Numbered from the stretch's first letter, positions 1-8,569 are shown. The stretch: DNA of 64,000 bases from Aequorivita viscosa (GCF_900106795.1 NZ_FNNS01000001.1:167645-231644); one strand, 5' to 3'. The notes: generated by a model from the letters alone, not told the origin. Program-made: numbers and translations.

Positions 1-358
1 CTGCAAGTTCATTCATTTTTTCGCTAAGGTTAATAGCAATTTTTTTAGTCACCATTTGTTCGTCGCCAATAACAAGTGTTGTGGCTTGAATATGGATAGC
101 AGAAATAGAAAGCGTGTCGTTTAAAGCAACTGCAATCCAAAATTCTCCGTTGGCATTTGTAACCGTTCCTTTGTTTGATGATAAATTCAGAATGTTAATT
201 CCTTCGACGTCAACATCAGCTGCGGCAGTGATTTTCCCCTCCAAAGAAACTCTTTGTGAATACATATTGCTGAAAAGAAGTAAGACGATTATAAATACTA
301 TCCATTTAAATAGGGAAGTGTTTGCTTTAAATGGATTTGTAATAGAAATATTTGTCAT
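1..358 (-). CDS. CarboxypepD_reg-like domain protein (3' end outside window)
   Basis: An open frame on the minus strand starts at the ATG at 358-356 and runs off the left edge without a stop. About 119 residues are visible. A hydrophobic stretch (IVFIIVLLLFSNMYSQ) around residues 20-38 reads as a signal peptide ending before QRVSLEGKI. After it comes a carboxypeptidase-regulatory-like beta-sandwich pattern: GKITAAADVDVEGINI, then KGTVTNANGEFWIAV. In Bacteroidota such domains occur at the N-terminus of TonB receptors and of small secreted proteins. The rest is needed to tell which this is. Confidence 0.7.
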   Translation of the reverse strand, partial: MTNISITNPFKANTSLFKWIVFIIVLLLFSNMYSQRVSLEGKITAAADVDVEGINILNLSSNKGTVTNANGEFWIAVALNDTLSISAIHIQATTLVIGDEQMVTKKIAINLSEKMNELA

Positions 359-750
359 TCAGAAATTTACTTTTTCTACAGTGTAAATAGTATCTAAGTC
401 TGAAAATTGCCTAAGTGCTATATTCTAACTTGCCAAGACCGTTGTCGAAACCAAATTTAGGACTATTAATTTAGTAAGGGATTGAATGAGTTCTTATCAT
501 TTCGTTAAAATGAATTTTGAACATAAGATTGTTATTTATCGAATTAGAAGTATTAGGGCTTTTCAATCTTCACTGAATAAAAACATCTAATTTAAATATT
601 CAAAAGGTGTTATAAAATCCCAACCCACAGTATTTCAATGTTTTATGGCCCATCAATTAAAATAACATCTATATGAGCAAAGTTTAAAAAGCATTTTGAA
701 CAATTTGAGAAATGGCAGAAACCAAAACAATAAAAGCTGATAAAATTGAA
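359..750. other. Gene-free stretch
   Basis: No ORF with a plausible start, no RNA gene and no clear hairpin were seen. The stretch separates the minus-strand gene at the left edge from the end of the DUF2805 gene. Confidence 0.5.
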
Positions 751-1038
751 TTAACGTTTGCTTATTTTGTTCCCAGAAATAGCGCGTTGTCTTGAACATT
801 TAAACCTGCCAATAGCAGCATTTCTTTTCTTGAGGTGCTTGCTGCTTACACCCTTATTAACACGTTTTCGCCAGAGTTTAAAACTACTTTCTTTTAGTTC
901 GTTTCGCATTAATTTAATAACGGCTTTTTCAGTATATCCAAATTGAAATTCAATAGCTTCAAATGGTGTTCTATCTTCCCAAGCCATTTCAATTATTCGA
1001 TCAATTTGCCTTAGGTTTAAATCTGTTTGCTGCGTCAT
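751..1038 (-). CDS. TIGR03643 / DUF2805 family protein
   Basis: A 95-residue basic protein beginning MTQQTDLNLRQIDRIIEMAW and continuing with a helical, HTH-like block (FEAIEFQFGYTEKAVIKLMR). This matches what I know of the TIGR03643 (DUF2805) family, whose function is unknown; the pattern suggests nucleic-acid binding. I chose the ATG at 1038 because its ATGA overlaps the stop of the upstream DUF2452 gene, a normal coupling arrangement. A start six codons upstream would lie inside that gene. The last third is very rich in Lys and Arg. Confidence 0.8.
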   Translation of the reverse strand: MTQQTDLNLRQIDRIIEMAWEDRTPFEAIEFQFGYTEKAVIKLMRNELKESSFKLWRKRVNKGVSSKHLKKRNAAIGRFKCSRQRAISGNKISKR

Positions 1039-1442
1039 TTTTCTACCTTTTTCCAAGTTTGGTCTACAGTCAAATAAAAACTTCCAATATGATCAAAATT
1101 GCACTCGTTAGGCGAAATTAAAGACAGAAATGTTTTCCCGGATTTCCGATTGTATAAATGATAGATTTCACCAATAACCGGCTCAAAGTTAAATTCGGAG
1201 TTAAATATAATTTTGTTGTACTCAAACTCTGCCATCATTTTTTCATACGCTGCCTTCAGCTCTAAAAATTTGGTATTAATTTTATGGTTTACTTTATTAA
1301 TACTTCGGTTTTTCCAAGCAGTAGTGTCAGTAGCAACAATTTTTGGTGCCCCTATATTAGTTCCGTAAGGCTTTAAATAGGCGTCATACGTTTGCTTTTC
1401 AACATTAAAAACTATGTTATCGGGTTTTTTTTCTTTGGTCAT
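1035..1442 (-). CDS. DUF2452 domain-containing protein
   Basis: A 135-residue soluble protein with the block KPDNIVFNVEKQTYDAYLKP near the N-terminus, then GTNIGAPKI, WKNRSINKVNHKI and a C-terminal FNFEPVIGEIYHLY...SLISP region. I recognise this as the DUF2452 family, conserved in Flavobacteria and of unknown function. It is followed with a 4-nt ATGA overlap by the DUF2805 gene, so the two are very likely translated together. Confidence 0.8.
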   Translation of the reverse strand: MTKEKKPDNIVFNVEKQTYDAYLKPYGTNIGAPKIVATDTTAWKNRSINKVNHKINTKFLELKAAYEKMMAEFEYNKIIFNSEFNFEPVIGEIYHLYNRKSGKTFLSLISPNECNFDHIGSFYLTVDQTWKKVEK

Positions 1443-1458
1443 TTTAAGACTAATTATT

Positions 1459-1623
1459 TCAATTTAATTTTTCTAATTGTTTCACAACCTGTTCGGCTTC
1501 AAAAGCTTTTTGGTCGCTTAGCTTTCTGTTGGTCTTAGAAAGCTCGAACGATTCCTTTTGCAATTTAGCATATTGTTCTTCTAACTTTTCTTTTTCTGAT
1601 TTCTTTTTAAACATTCCAAACAT
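1459..1623 (-). CDS. Lacal_2735 family small protein
   Basis: A 54-residue charged helical protein starting MFGMFKKKSEKEKLEEQYAK. The start at 1623 was chosen over an upstream ATG at 1710 because family members begin MFG(L/M)FKKKSE and the extra N-terminal 29 codons look like untranslated AT-rich DNA. The sequence predicts a coiled coil and has no membrane segment. Function unknown. It lies 16 bp upstream of the DUF2452 gene on the same strand and probably shares its transcript. Confidence 0.75.
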   Translation of the reverse strand: MFGMFKKKSEKEKLEEQYAKLQKESFELSKTNRKLSDQKAFEAEQVVKQLEKLN

Positions 1624-1807
1624 AGCATTAAAATAAAGGCAAATTTTGATTGTTGAATTTATGCAGTGAAGATACAAGATGTTTAATAAAATGTTTTTAT
1701 AGTTAAACAAAAATCTTTCTTAAAATTTGATGCATATACTTTTGGAAAAATGTGTTTAGCTTCGGAAATATTTGAATAAAATCAAACTCAGTTTCCCTAA
1801 ATCGTTT

Positions 1808-1815
1808 TATATTTG
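1808..1815 (+). promoter_or_regulatory. Candidate -7 box of the metal-efflux locus
   Basis: TATATTTG fits the Bacteroidota TAnnTTTG consensus and lies 57 bp before the HYC_CC_PP start. No convincing -33 TTTG was found at the usual distance, so this is only a candidate. Confidence 0.3.
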
Positions 1816-1872
1816 TTAATTATCACGTTACCTTATCTGTATTCAGTTTATTTATTTTAAATTTGAAAGTTA

Positions 1873-2289
1873 ATGAAATCATTCTTCCATAAAATAGCAT
1901 CAGTATTTTTGGCGACCTTAGTGTTATTCACTACGATGTCGTTCACGGTAGATATGCATTATTGTGGTGAAACCCTAGTCGATTTCTCGCTTTCTCAAAA
2001 CGCCCACACGTGCGGAATGGAAGCGGAGCAACCTACAAATGATTGCGAATCTAGTATGCCCGAGGATTCCTGTTGTACAGATAAGCAGGTAATTATTGAA
2101 GGACAAGATGAGTTAAAATTATCATTCGACACTTTAAATTTTGAGCAACAGGCTTTTGTTGCTACTTTTTTCTACACCTACATTAATCTTTTTGAAGGTC
2201 TGGATACCAATGTAATTCCGTTTCGGGATTACAAGCCTCCTTTACTTATAAGGGATTTTCAGAAGCTTCACGAGACTTACTTAATTTGA
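1873..2289 (+). CDS. HYC_CC_PP family secreted protein
   Basis: A 138-residue protein with a signal peptide (FFHKIASVFLATLVLFTTMS) and the three signatures that name the family: HYC in DMHYCGETL, CC in DSCCTDKQ and PP in DYKPPLLIRD. Such proteins are typically encoded beside heavy-metal efflux genes in Flavobacteriia, as here just upstream of the CusA-type pump. The Cys/His motifs suggest periplasmic metal binding, which is an inference. A TATATTTG box at 1808-1815 could be its promoter. Confidence 0.85.
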   Translation: MKSFFHKIASVFLATLVLFTTMSFTVDMHYCGETLVDFSLSQNAHTCGMEAEQPTNDCESSMPEDSCCTDKQVIIEGQDELKLSFDTLNFEQQAFVATFFYTYINLFEGLDTNVIPFRDYKPPLLIRDFQKLHETYLI

Positions 2290-2424
2290 TTTTAAACAAT
2301 TTCCGATAATTATCGGAGAAATTAGCCCAATGGTTGTTGCCATTTCGGGCCGATTTTGTTGTGTTTAATTTTCTGATTCGTTCAGGATTTTATTCAATGT
2401 TTAACTGTTTAACAATCAATTCAA

Positions 2425-5400
2425 ATGCTAAATAAAGGCATAAAATTTCTTATAGAAAATAAGCTAGTAGCCGTTTTGTTGCTCGCCTTATTTCTCGGTA
2501 TGGGGGCGATAAACGCACCTTTTAACTGGGATACCGGATTTCTACCCAGCAATCCCGTAGCTGTTGATGCCATACCCGATATTGGAGAAAATCAGCAAAT
2601 CGTTTATACCGAATGGGCCGGTCGTTCTCCCCAAGATATTGAAGACCAAATAAGTTACCCGCTCACTACATCATTGTTGGGTATCTCTGGGGTAAAAACC
2701 ATTCGGAGTTCTTCAATGTTTGGCTTTTCGAGCATCTATATAATTTTTGAAGAAGATGTAGAATTTTACTGGAGCCGAAGTCGTATTTTGGAAAAACTAA
2801 ATTCCTTGCCAGCCGGTTTGCTTCCTGAAGGAGTAAATCCATCGCTCGGTCCAGATGCTACAGGCTTAGGTCAAATTTACTGGTACACTTTGGAAGGCCG
2901 TGATAAAAATGGCAATGTTACAGGCGGATGGGATCTACACGAATTACGAAGCATTCAGGATTACTATGTTAAATATGCGCTTTCCTCGGCAAGTGGTGTT
3001 TCTGAAGTAGCATCTATTGGAGGTTACATTCAGGAATATCAAATTGATGTAAAACCCGAGTTGATGCGGCAGTACAACATCGGCCTTTCAGAAATCGTAA
3101 AAGCAGTTAAGGAAAGCAATAAGGATATTGGCGCCCAAACGATGGAAATTAATCAGGTGGAATACTTGGTGCGTGGTTTGGGATATATCAAGTCTATCGC
3201 TGACATTGAAGAAGCCGTGGTTACTTCAGAAAACTACACATCAATTCGTATTAAAGATATCGCAAAAGTAAGTTTAGGTCCAGCACCAAGGCGAGGTATT
3301 TTGGATAAAGAAGGGGCAGAGGTCGTTGGTGGCGTAGTAACAGCTCGATATGGTGCAAACCCGATGGAGGTTATTAATAATGTAAAACAGAAGCTGGAAG
3401 AACTTCAAGCAGGTCTGCCTTCCAAAGAACTTGCCGATGGCACCATATCGCAACTTACCGTGGTTCCATTTTACGACCGTTCCATTCTTATTCAGGAAAC
3501 TTTAGACACACTCGATGAGGCTTTAAGTCTTGAAATTCTAATTACAATATTTGTGATTATCGTGATGGTCTTTAATTTACGAGCCTCGGTCCTAATCTCA
3601 GGTCTCTTGCCCGTAGCGGTGTTAATGGTATTTATTGCGATGAAGTTTTTTAACGTCGACGCAAATATCGTGGCATTATCGGGTATCGCCATTGCAATTG
3701 GGACGATGGTCGATATCGGAATTATCCTCACAGAAAACATAATCAGACATCTGGATGAAGAAAAAGAACGATATGCCGAAACAGGTGTAAAACAACCTAT
3801 TAATACAGTTGTTTATAACGCAAGTGCTGAAGTTTCTGGCGCCATCCTCACCGCTGTTCTGACTACAATTATCAGTTTTATTCCTGTGTTTACAATGATT
3901 GGCGCGGAAGGAAAATTGTTCCGTCCCTTGGCCTTTACCAAAACTATGGCAATTGCGGCTTCCTTTATGGTTGCTTTATTTCTTATTCCACCGTTTGCTG
4001 CGTATTTCTTCCGTAAACGAAATATTAAAAAGATTACTTTCAATGTGTTTAGCGGAATTTTAATCCTGCTCGGAATTACGGCAATTGCTTTTGGATACTG
4101 GTTAGGGTTGATTTTGATAGGCTTCGGTGTTACTGGTTTATTAAAAGATGAAAAATTAACTTCAAAAATATCCGACAGGTTTACACTAACGGAGAAACGC
4201 GCAAACACTATCAATATATTTATCTCAGCCCTAGCTGTTGTTTATTTATTGGCAGAATTCTGGCGTCCGCTTGGTGTAGATAAAAGCATTTTTTGGAATC
4301 TATTGTTTGTGGGACTTATCTGTTTCGGATTATTGGGGATATTCTGGTTGTTTCAACATTATTACACTCGGATTCTTCGTTGGGCACTTCGGAATAAGAT
4401 ATTATTTCTTTCTATTCCCACACTTATAGTGGTGCTTGGAGTCTTGATTTGGCAAAATACGGGCAAGGAATTTATGCCTTCCTTAAATGAAGGATCTTTC
4501 CTCTTGATGCCAACCTCCATGCCTCATTCGGGAGTAGAAGAAAACAAACGGGTATTGCAACAAATGGATATGGCAGTAGCTGGAATTCCAGAGATTGAAA
4601 CAGTTGTAGGGAAAGCAGGTAGAACAGAATCCGCTTTAGACCCAGCACCCTTGTCGATGTATGAAAATATCATTCAGTACAAACCGGAATATGCTTTAAA
4701 TGAAGAAGGAAAACGCCAGCGATTTAAAGTGAACAAGGATGGACTTTTTGTTTTGAAAGATGGAGGTTTATGTGCTGATTGGACGAACAAATCTGTAGAA
4801 AAGACCTCACAGGTTTTTGAAACATGTGAGGTCTCCCAACTGATTAAAGATAAAAATGGTGAATTCTACCGAAACTGGCGCCCTGAAATTAAATCGCCAG
4901 ATGATATTTGGAATGAAATAGTTAGGGTAACGAGAATTCCTGGCGTTACCTCCGCTCCAAAATTACAGCCTATAGAAACTAGGTTAGTAATGTTGCAAAC
5001 GGGAATGCGGGCGCCAATGGGAATTAAAGTTAAAGGACAAGATCTTCAACAGATAGAAGCTTTTGGTATAGAACTCGAGGAAATATTAAAGCATGCCGAA
5101 GGTGTAAAGGTCGAAGCCGTGTTTGCAGATCGTATCGTCGGGAAACCTTATATGCTAATTGATATTAAAAGAGACCGTCTTGCGAGATATGGGGTGTCCA
5201 TTGAAAATGTGCAGGAAATTCTTCAAGTTGCAGTAGGCGGTATGTCATTAACACAAACCGTTGAAGGAAGAGAACGTTATAGTGTTCGCGTTCGATATCC
5301 TCGCGATCTACGTAACAATCCAGAAGATTTAAAGAATATTTATGTTCCAGTTGAAAAAGGTAATCCAGTGCCACTGGGCGAACTTGTTGAAATTCGTTAT

Positions 5401-6207
5401 GAACAAGGCCCACAAATGATTAATAGTGAAGACACTTTTCTAGTAGGGCACGTGTTATTCGACAAAATTGAAGGGTTTGCAGAGGTTAATGTAGTTGAAA
5501 ACGCACAGGCCTTGATTAAAGAAAAGATTGCAAATGGAGAGCTCACTGTACCAAAAGGAATTACATATAACTTTACGGGAACTTATGAAAACCAATTGCG
5601 GGCCGAGAAAACCTTAGCTGTAATCGTGCCTTTGGCATTGGGAATTATCTTTTTGTTACTTTATTTCCAATTCCAATCAGTATCTACCTCACTAATGGTT
5701 TTTTCTGGTATTGCTGTGGCTTTCGCCGGTGGTTTCCTAATGATTTGGTCGTACGGCCAAGGGTGGTTTTTAAACTTCGACTTTTTTGGGGAAAACCTTC
5801 GGGAAATGTTTCAAATGCATCCCATCAACCTAAGCGTCGCCGTGTGGGTAGGCTTTATTGCTCTCTTCGGAATTGCTACGGACGATGGCGTTGTAATGGC
5901 CACCTACCTCACCCAAACTTTTGATAAGAATGATCCAGAGAATGTAGCAGAAATTCGTTCGTCTGTAGTAGAAGCAGGGCAGAAGCGAATACGTCCCGCG
6001 TTGATGACTACTGCGACTACAATTTTGGCCTTATTACCAGTTTTAACATCAACCGGAAGAGGAAGTGATATTATGATCCCAATGGCTATTCCGAGTTTTG
6101 GCGGGATGTTGATTGCCTTAATCACCCTTTTTGTTGTTCCTGTATTGTTTTGTTGGACAAGGGAAGCAAGATTGAAAAAACGTTTAAGAAGACTCAAAGA
6201 AAACTAA
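2425..6207 (+). CDS. CusA/CzcA family heavy-metal efflux RND transporter
   Basis: A 1260-residue inner-membrane proton-driven pump, slightly longer than typical CusA/CzcA. The N-terminus shows the first transmembrane helix and the porter motif ENQQIVYTEWAGRSPQDIED. TM4 carries VDIGIILTEN with the acidic residues of the proton relay. A second half of six membrane helices begins near residue 1060 (AVIVPLALGIIFLLLYFQFQ). It should export Cu(I)/Ag(I) or other divalent ions together with the TolC-type channel and CusB-type adaptor encoded downstream. Oddity: residues about 793-803 are encoded by a near-perfect 33-bp palindrome (4802-4834), in a variable loop before GEFYRNWRPE. Confidence 0.93.
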   Translation: MLNKGIKFLIENKLVAVLLLALFLGMGAINAPFNWDTGFLPSNPVAVDAIPDIGENQQIVYTEWAGRSPQDIEDQISYPLTTSLLGISGVKTIRSSSMFGFSSIYIIFEEDVEFYWSRSRILEKLNSLPAGLLPEGVNPSLGPDATGLGQIYWYTLEGRDKNGNVTGGWDLHELRSIQDYYVKYALSSASGVSEVASIGGYIQEYQIDVKPELMRQYNIGLSEIVKAVKESNKDIGAQTMEINQVEYLVRGLGYIKSIADIEEAVVTSENYTSIRIKDIAKVSLGPAPRRGILDKEGAEVVGGVVTARYGANPMEVINNVKQKLEELQAGLPSKELADGTISQLTVVPFYDRSILIQETLDTLDEALSLEILITIFVIIVMVFNLRASVLISGLLPVAVLMVFIAMKFFNVDANIVALSGIAIAIGTMVDIGIILTENIIRHLDEEKERYAETGVKQPINTVVYNASAEVSGAILTAVLTTIISFIPVFTMIGAEGKLFRPLAFTKTMAIAASFMVALFLIPPFAAYFFRKRNIKKITFNVFSGILILLGITAIAFGYWLGLILIGFGVTGLLKDEKLTSKISDRFTLTEKRANTINIFISALAVVYLLAEFWRPLGVDKSIFWNLLFVGLICFGLLGIFWLFQHYYTRILRWALRNKILFLSIPTLIVVLGVLIWQNTGKEFMPSLNEGSFLLMPTSMPHSGVEENKRVLQQMDMAVAGIPEIETVVGKAGRTESALDPAPLSMYENIIQYKPEYALNEEGKRQRFKVNKDGLFVLKDGGLCADWTNKSVEKTSQVFETCEVSQLIKDKNGEFYRNWRPEIKSPDDIWNEIVRVTRIPGVTSAPKLQPIETRLVMLQTGMRAPMGIKVKGQDLQQIEAFGIELEEILKHAEGVKVEAVFADRIVGKPYMLIDIKRDRLARYGVSIENVQEILQVAVGGMSLTQTVEGRERYSVRVRYPRDLRNNPEDLKNIYVPVEKGNPVPLGELVEIRYEQGPQMINSEDTFLVGHVLFDKIEGFAEVNVVENAQALIKEKIANGELTVPKGITYNFTGTYENQLRAEKTLAVIVPLALGIIFLLLYFQFQSVSTSLMVFSGIAVAFAGGFLMIWSYGQGWFLNFDFFGENLREMFQMHPINLSVAVWVGFIALFGIATDDGVVMATYLTQTFDKNDPENVAEIRSSVVEAGQKRIRPALMTTATTILALLPVLTSTGRGSDIMIPMAIPSFGGMLIALITLFVVPVLFCWTREARLKKRLRRLKEN
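4802..4834. repeat. 33-bp palindrome inside the RND pump gene
   Basis: Arms AGACCTCACA and TGTGAGGTCT are perfectly complementary. Inside them a G/A mismatch is followed by GTTT...AAAC around a central T. The design (about 10-bp arm, one mid-arm mismatch, GGTTT/AAACC-like core) matches palindromes at 14266-14296 and, less closely, 8570-8602. The frame stays open through it. I read it as a dispersed REP-like element that entered coding DNA. Confidence 0.75.
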
Positions 6208-6256
6208 AGATTGGAAATTGGAGGTTGGAAGTTGGAGGTTAGAAGTTGGAAATAGG
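6205..6256 (+). repeat. Left array of degenerate GGAAGTTGGAGGTT words
   Basis: Beginning at the stop codon of the RND pump gene, the DNA reads as repeated variants of TTGGAAGTTGGAGG with a period of about 7 bp. An inverted counterpart lies at 6709-6743, on the other side of the four-helix-bundle gene. The first 35 bases match the reverse complement of that arm at about 80 percent by eye with one gap. Confidence 0.7.
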
Positions 6257-6289
6257 AATTTTGAATGGTCTTAAAAAAATACAGAAATT

Positions 6290-6610
6290 ATGATTAAATC
6301 GTACAAGCATTTACAGGTACATAAGGAAGCGTTTTCGTTGGCTATGGATATATTTTGGCGAACAAGAAAATTTCCGAAGGAAGAAATATATTCACTCACT
6401 TCACAACTCGTGCGATCCTCGCGTTCTGTATCAGCTAACAGTTGTGAAGGCTGGGGAAAACGACAATACGAGGCAGTTTTTAAACAGCAGCTTATAAATG
6501 CATTAGGTTCGAATTCCGAAACCCAAGATTGGCTAGATTATGCCTTGGCTTGTAACTATATAGAAAAAGAAAAGCATATCGCATTTACTAAACGCAATGA
6601 AGAAATATGA
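6290..6610 (+). CDS. Four-helix-bundle protein (S23 / IVS-type, TIGR02436), C-terminus cut by TGA
   Basis: A 106-residue protein with YKHLQVHKEAFSLAMDIF, then the family core FPKEEIYSLTSQLVRSSRSV, SANSCEGWGKRQY and a helix ending KHIAFTKRNEEI. This is the four-helix-bundle family first known from intervening sequences in 23S rRNA genes and also free-standing in Bacteroidota; its molecular role is unclear. The frame stops at TGA 6608-6610. Read past that codon, the same frame gives KMLTKLYQNWKSYE and then TAA at 6653-6655. Family members usually end EIGKML or similar, so GGA to TGA is the likely change. The gene splits the pump and channel genes and lies between inverted word arrays. Confidence 0.8.
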   Translation: MIKSYKHLQVHKEAFSLAMDIFWRTRKFPKEEIYSLTSQLVRSSRSVSANSCEGWGKRQYEAVFKQQLINALGSNSETQDWLDYALACNYIEKEKHIAFTKRNEEI

Positions 6611-6647
6611 AAAATGTTGACCAAATTATATCAAAACTGGAAAAGCT

Positions 6648-7919
6648 ATGAATAAAATAAGTTTCATAAAAGTAAAAGGGAATATACAAATGTTAATGTC
6701 GCATTTCAGGCTTCCAGCTTCCAACATCCAACTTCTATCTTTAATCTTTTTAATGTTGATAAGTGGTTTGGGTTATTCACAAAATCTACAATTCTTTATT
6801 GAAGAAGCAATTGAAAACAATCCAAACATCCAAGCTGTGGAAAAGCAACACGCTATTTCGACCGAAAGGATATCGGAAGTCAACACACTTCCTAATACTG
6901 AGTTTTCAGGAGGATATATGATAGGAGAGGAGATGCCCATGATGCAAAAAGCTGAATTTTCAGCAATGCAAATGCTACCTTGGTTTGGGACTATTTCGGC
7001 ACGTGAAAAATACGCCGCGGCCATGGCCGATGCGGATTTTGTGGAGATTGAAATCGCCAAAAGAAAAATAGAAATGGCGCTGTCGCAATCCTACTATCGT
7101 TTATACCAAATAGCTAAAAAGCAAGAGGTATTGGATTCCAATGTTGCGCTTTTAAAGGTTTATGAACGGATGGCATTGACTTCGGTAGAAGTAGGCCAGG
7201 CCTCGGCAGTATCAGTCTTGCGACTACAAATGCGACAGAATGAACTCCTTGAAAGGAAATTAGTGTTGGAACAGGATTATGCGGCGGAACTGACGGCTTT
7301 TAACAAAATAATGAACCGTCAGGAGATCACAGAGATCTCCATAGTCGATAGCCTTACAGTGCCAGAGAAGGACATTGAGATAGATTTTGACAGTCTTAGG
7401 CTTCATCCAGAATTGATGAAATTTGAGCAGTTGAATAAGGTTGTAACCCAAGCCGATGTGCTTAATAAAAAAGAAAGTGCCCCGGGCTTTGGAGTAGGAG
7501 TAGAGTATATGCTATTTAACGAAGCTCCGGATATGCTAATGCCGATGGTGTCGATTTCCATTCCTATTTTTAATAAAAAATACAAATCTATTGCCAAGCA
7601 AAACAAGTTGCGGTTTGAAGAACTAGACATTCAAAAGCAGGCCTCCACCAACTCTTTGTTCGCCCAATTACAAGAAGCTGTTAGAAGCAGAAATGCCGCA
7701 CGAATCAGTTTTGAAACGCAAGACAAAAACCTAAAACAAGCAAAGGACGCTAACGAAATTCTGTTGAAGAATTACGAAACAGGCACCATAGATTTTAGAG
7801 AAGTCTTAGATGTGCAGGAATTGCAGTTACAATTTCAAATAAATCAAATTGAAGCTATTGGCGAATATTTCAAGCAAACGAGTGTCATTGATTATTTTAT
7901 AGGTAAGAAAATCAATTAA
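6648..7919 (+). CDS. TolC family outer-membrane efflux channel
   Basis: A 423-residue protein of the TolC/CusC type. After a signal peptide (LLSLIFLMLISGLGYSQN) come two long coiled-coil repeats typical of the channel, with IEEAIENNPNIQAVEKQH at the first and ending LQFQINQIEAIGEYFKQTSV. It should form the outer-membrane duct of the RND complex encoded by its neighbours. The first 30 residues are unusual: part of them (FRLPASNIQL) is translated from the right-hand word array at 6709-6743, so the native start may have been displaced. Alternative starts at codons 15 and 17 (MLM) are possible. Confidence 0.88.
   Translation: MNKISFIKVKGNIQMLMSHFRLPASNIQLLSLIFLMLISGLGYSQNLQFFIEEAIENNPNIQAVEKQHAISTERISEVNTLPNTEFSGGYMIGEEMPMMQKAEFSAMQMLPWFGTISAREKYAAAMADADFVEIEIAKRKIEMALSQSYYRLYQIAKKQEVLDSNVALLKVYERMALTSVEVGQASAVSVLRLQMRQNELLERKLVLEQDYAAELTAFNKIMNRQEITEISIVDSLTVPEKDIEIDFDSLRLHPELMKFEQLNKVVTQADVLNKKESAPGFGVGVEYMLFNEAPDMLMPMVSISIPIFNKKYKSIAKQNKLRFEELDIQKQASTNSLFAQLQEAVRSRNAARISFETQDKNLKQAKDANEILLKNYETGTIDFREVLDVQELQLQFQINQIEAIGEYFKQTSVIDYFIGKKIN
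6709..6743 (-). repeat. Right, inverted array of the word repeat at 6205
   Basis: The reverse complement reads TAAAGATAGAAGTTGGATG and continues as variants of TTGGAAGCTGGAAG, matching the left array at 6205-6239. It overlaps the signal-peptide region of the TolC-type gene. Confidence 0.7.
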
Positions 7920-7991
7920 CAAGAATTCAAACTTTAAAGATTTCAAAAAACGTTAAGGATTTAAAACTCACAAATTCAAAAATTCAATATT

Positions 7992-8474
7992 ATGAAAAAC
8001 ACAAATGAACACAATAGAAAAAATGTATACACCAAGTTTATCTTAATGCTCGCGGCATCTTTTGTCGCTATGTATATTACAATGTATCTCAATACGTATG
8101 AAATCGATCACGTCTATTTTAGCCTTACCCGATTTTATATGACCTGTTTGGGGATATCCTGTATGGCAGTAATTATGTGGTTTTTTATGCGCAAAATGTA
8201 TAAAAACAAGAAAAAGAACATCGCTATTCTCCTCGGAAGTGCCATTCTTTTTGTGGGTGCGCTAGGGTTAGTCAGAGCCCAAAAGCCTATCGTAGGCGAT
8301 GTCTTGTGGATGAGAGCTATGATTCCACATCATTCTATCGCAATTTTAACCAGTAAAAGAGCCGATATAAAAGATCCTGAAGTTAAGAAATTGGCCGATG
8401 ATATTATTAAGGCACAAGAAAAAGAAATTGCCGAAATGAAGGCTATGATTAAACAATTGAAGAATACTAAATAA
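7992..8474 (+). CDS. DUF305 domain membrane protein
   Basis: A 160-residue protein with three hydrophobic segments (FILMLAASFVAMYITMYL; FYMTCLGISCMAVIMWFFM; IAILLGSAILFVGALGLV) and a C-terminal DUF305-like helical domain containing MRAMIPHHSIAILTSKRA. The MxxHHSxAI pattern is the hallmark of DUF305, whose His/Met residues suggest metal binding. It lies between channel and adaptor genes on the same strand, which supports a role in copper handling. The exact function is not known. Confidence 0.85.
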   Translation: MKNTNEHNRKNVYTKFILMLAASFVAMYITMYLNTYEIDHVYFSLTRFYMTCLGISCMAVIMWFFMRKMYKNKKKNIAILLGSAILFVGALGLVRAQKPIVGDVLWMRAMIPHHSIAILTSKRADIKDPEVKKLADDIIKAQEKEIAEMKAMIKQLKNTK

Positions 8475-8480
8475 AATAAT

Positions 8481-8565
8481 TTGGGCGCTCGGGCGGGCTT
8501 TCCACTGTATCTTTTTTTGTTCAGAAAAAAACAAAAAAAGGATGCCGCATCAATCCCTAGCGCGA
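8481..8565. repeat. Structured intergenic element with T7GTT/AACA7 stem
   Basis: Downstream of the DUF305 gene lies an 85-nt hairpin-forming stretch. The inner arms TTTTTTTGTT (8512-8521) and AACAAAAAAA (8530-8539) are perfect inverses. Outer GCGCT and AGCGC can also pair, and GGCGGGC/GGATGCCGC segments lie between. From memory, very similar strings (ending GGATGCCGC...ATCCCTA.CGC) recur in other Bacteroidota genomes, but I could not check this. On the plus strand it could slow or end transcription before the adaptor gene. Confidence 0.5.
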
Positions 8566-8569
8566 AATA

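Noticed and set aside
5165..5413. Minus-strand ORFs within the RND pump gene, and similar ORFs opposite other long genes
   Set aside because: Shadows of well-supported coding frames; no independent signal.
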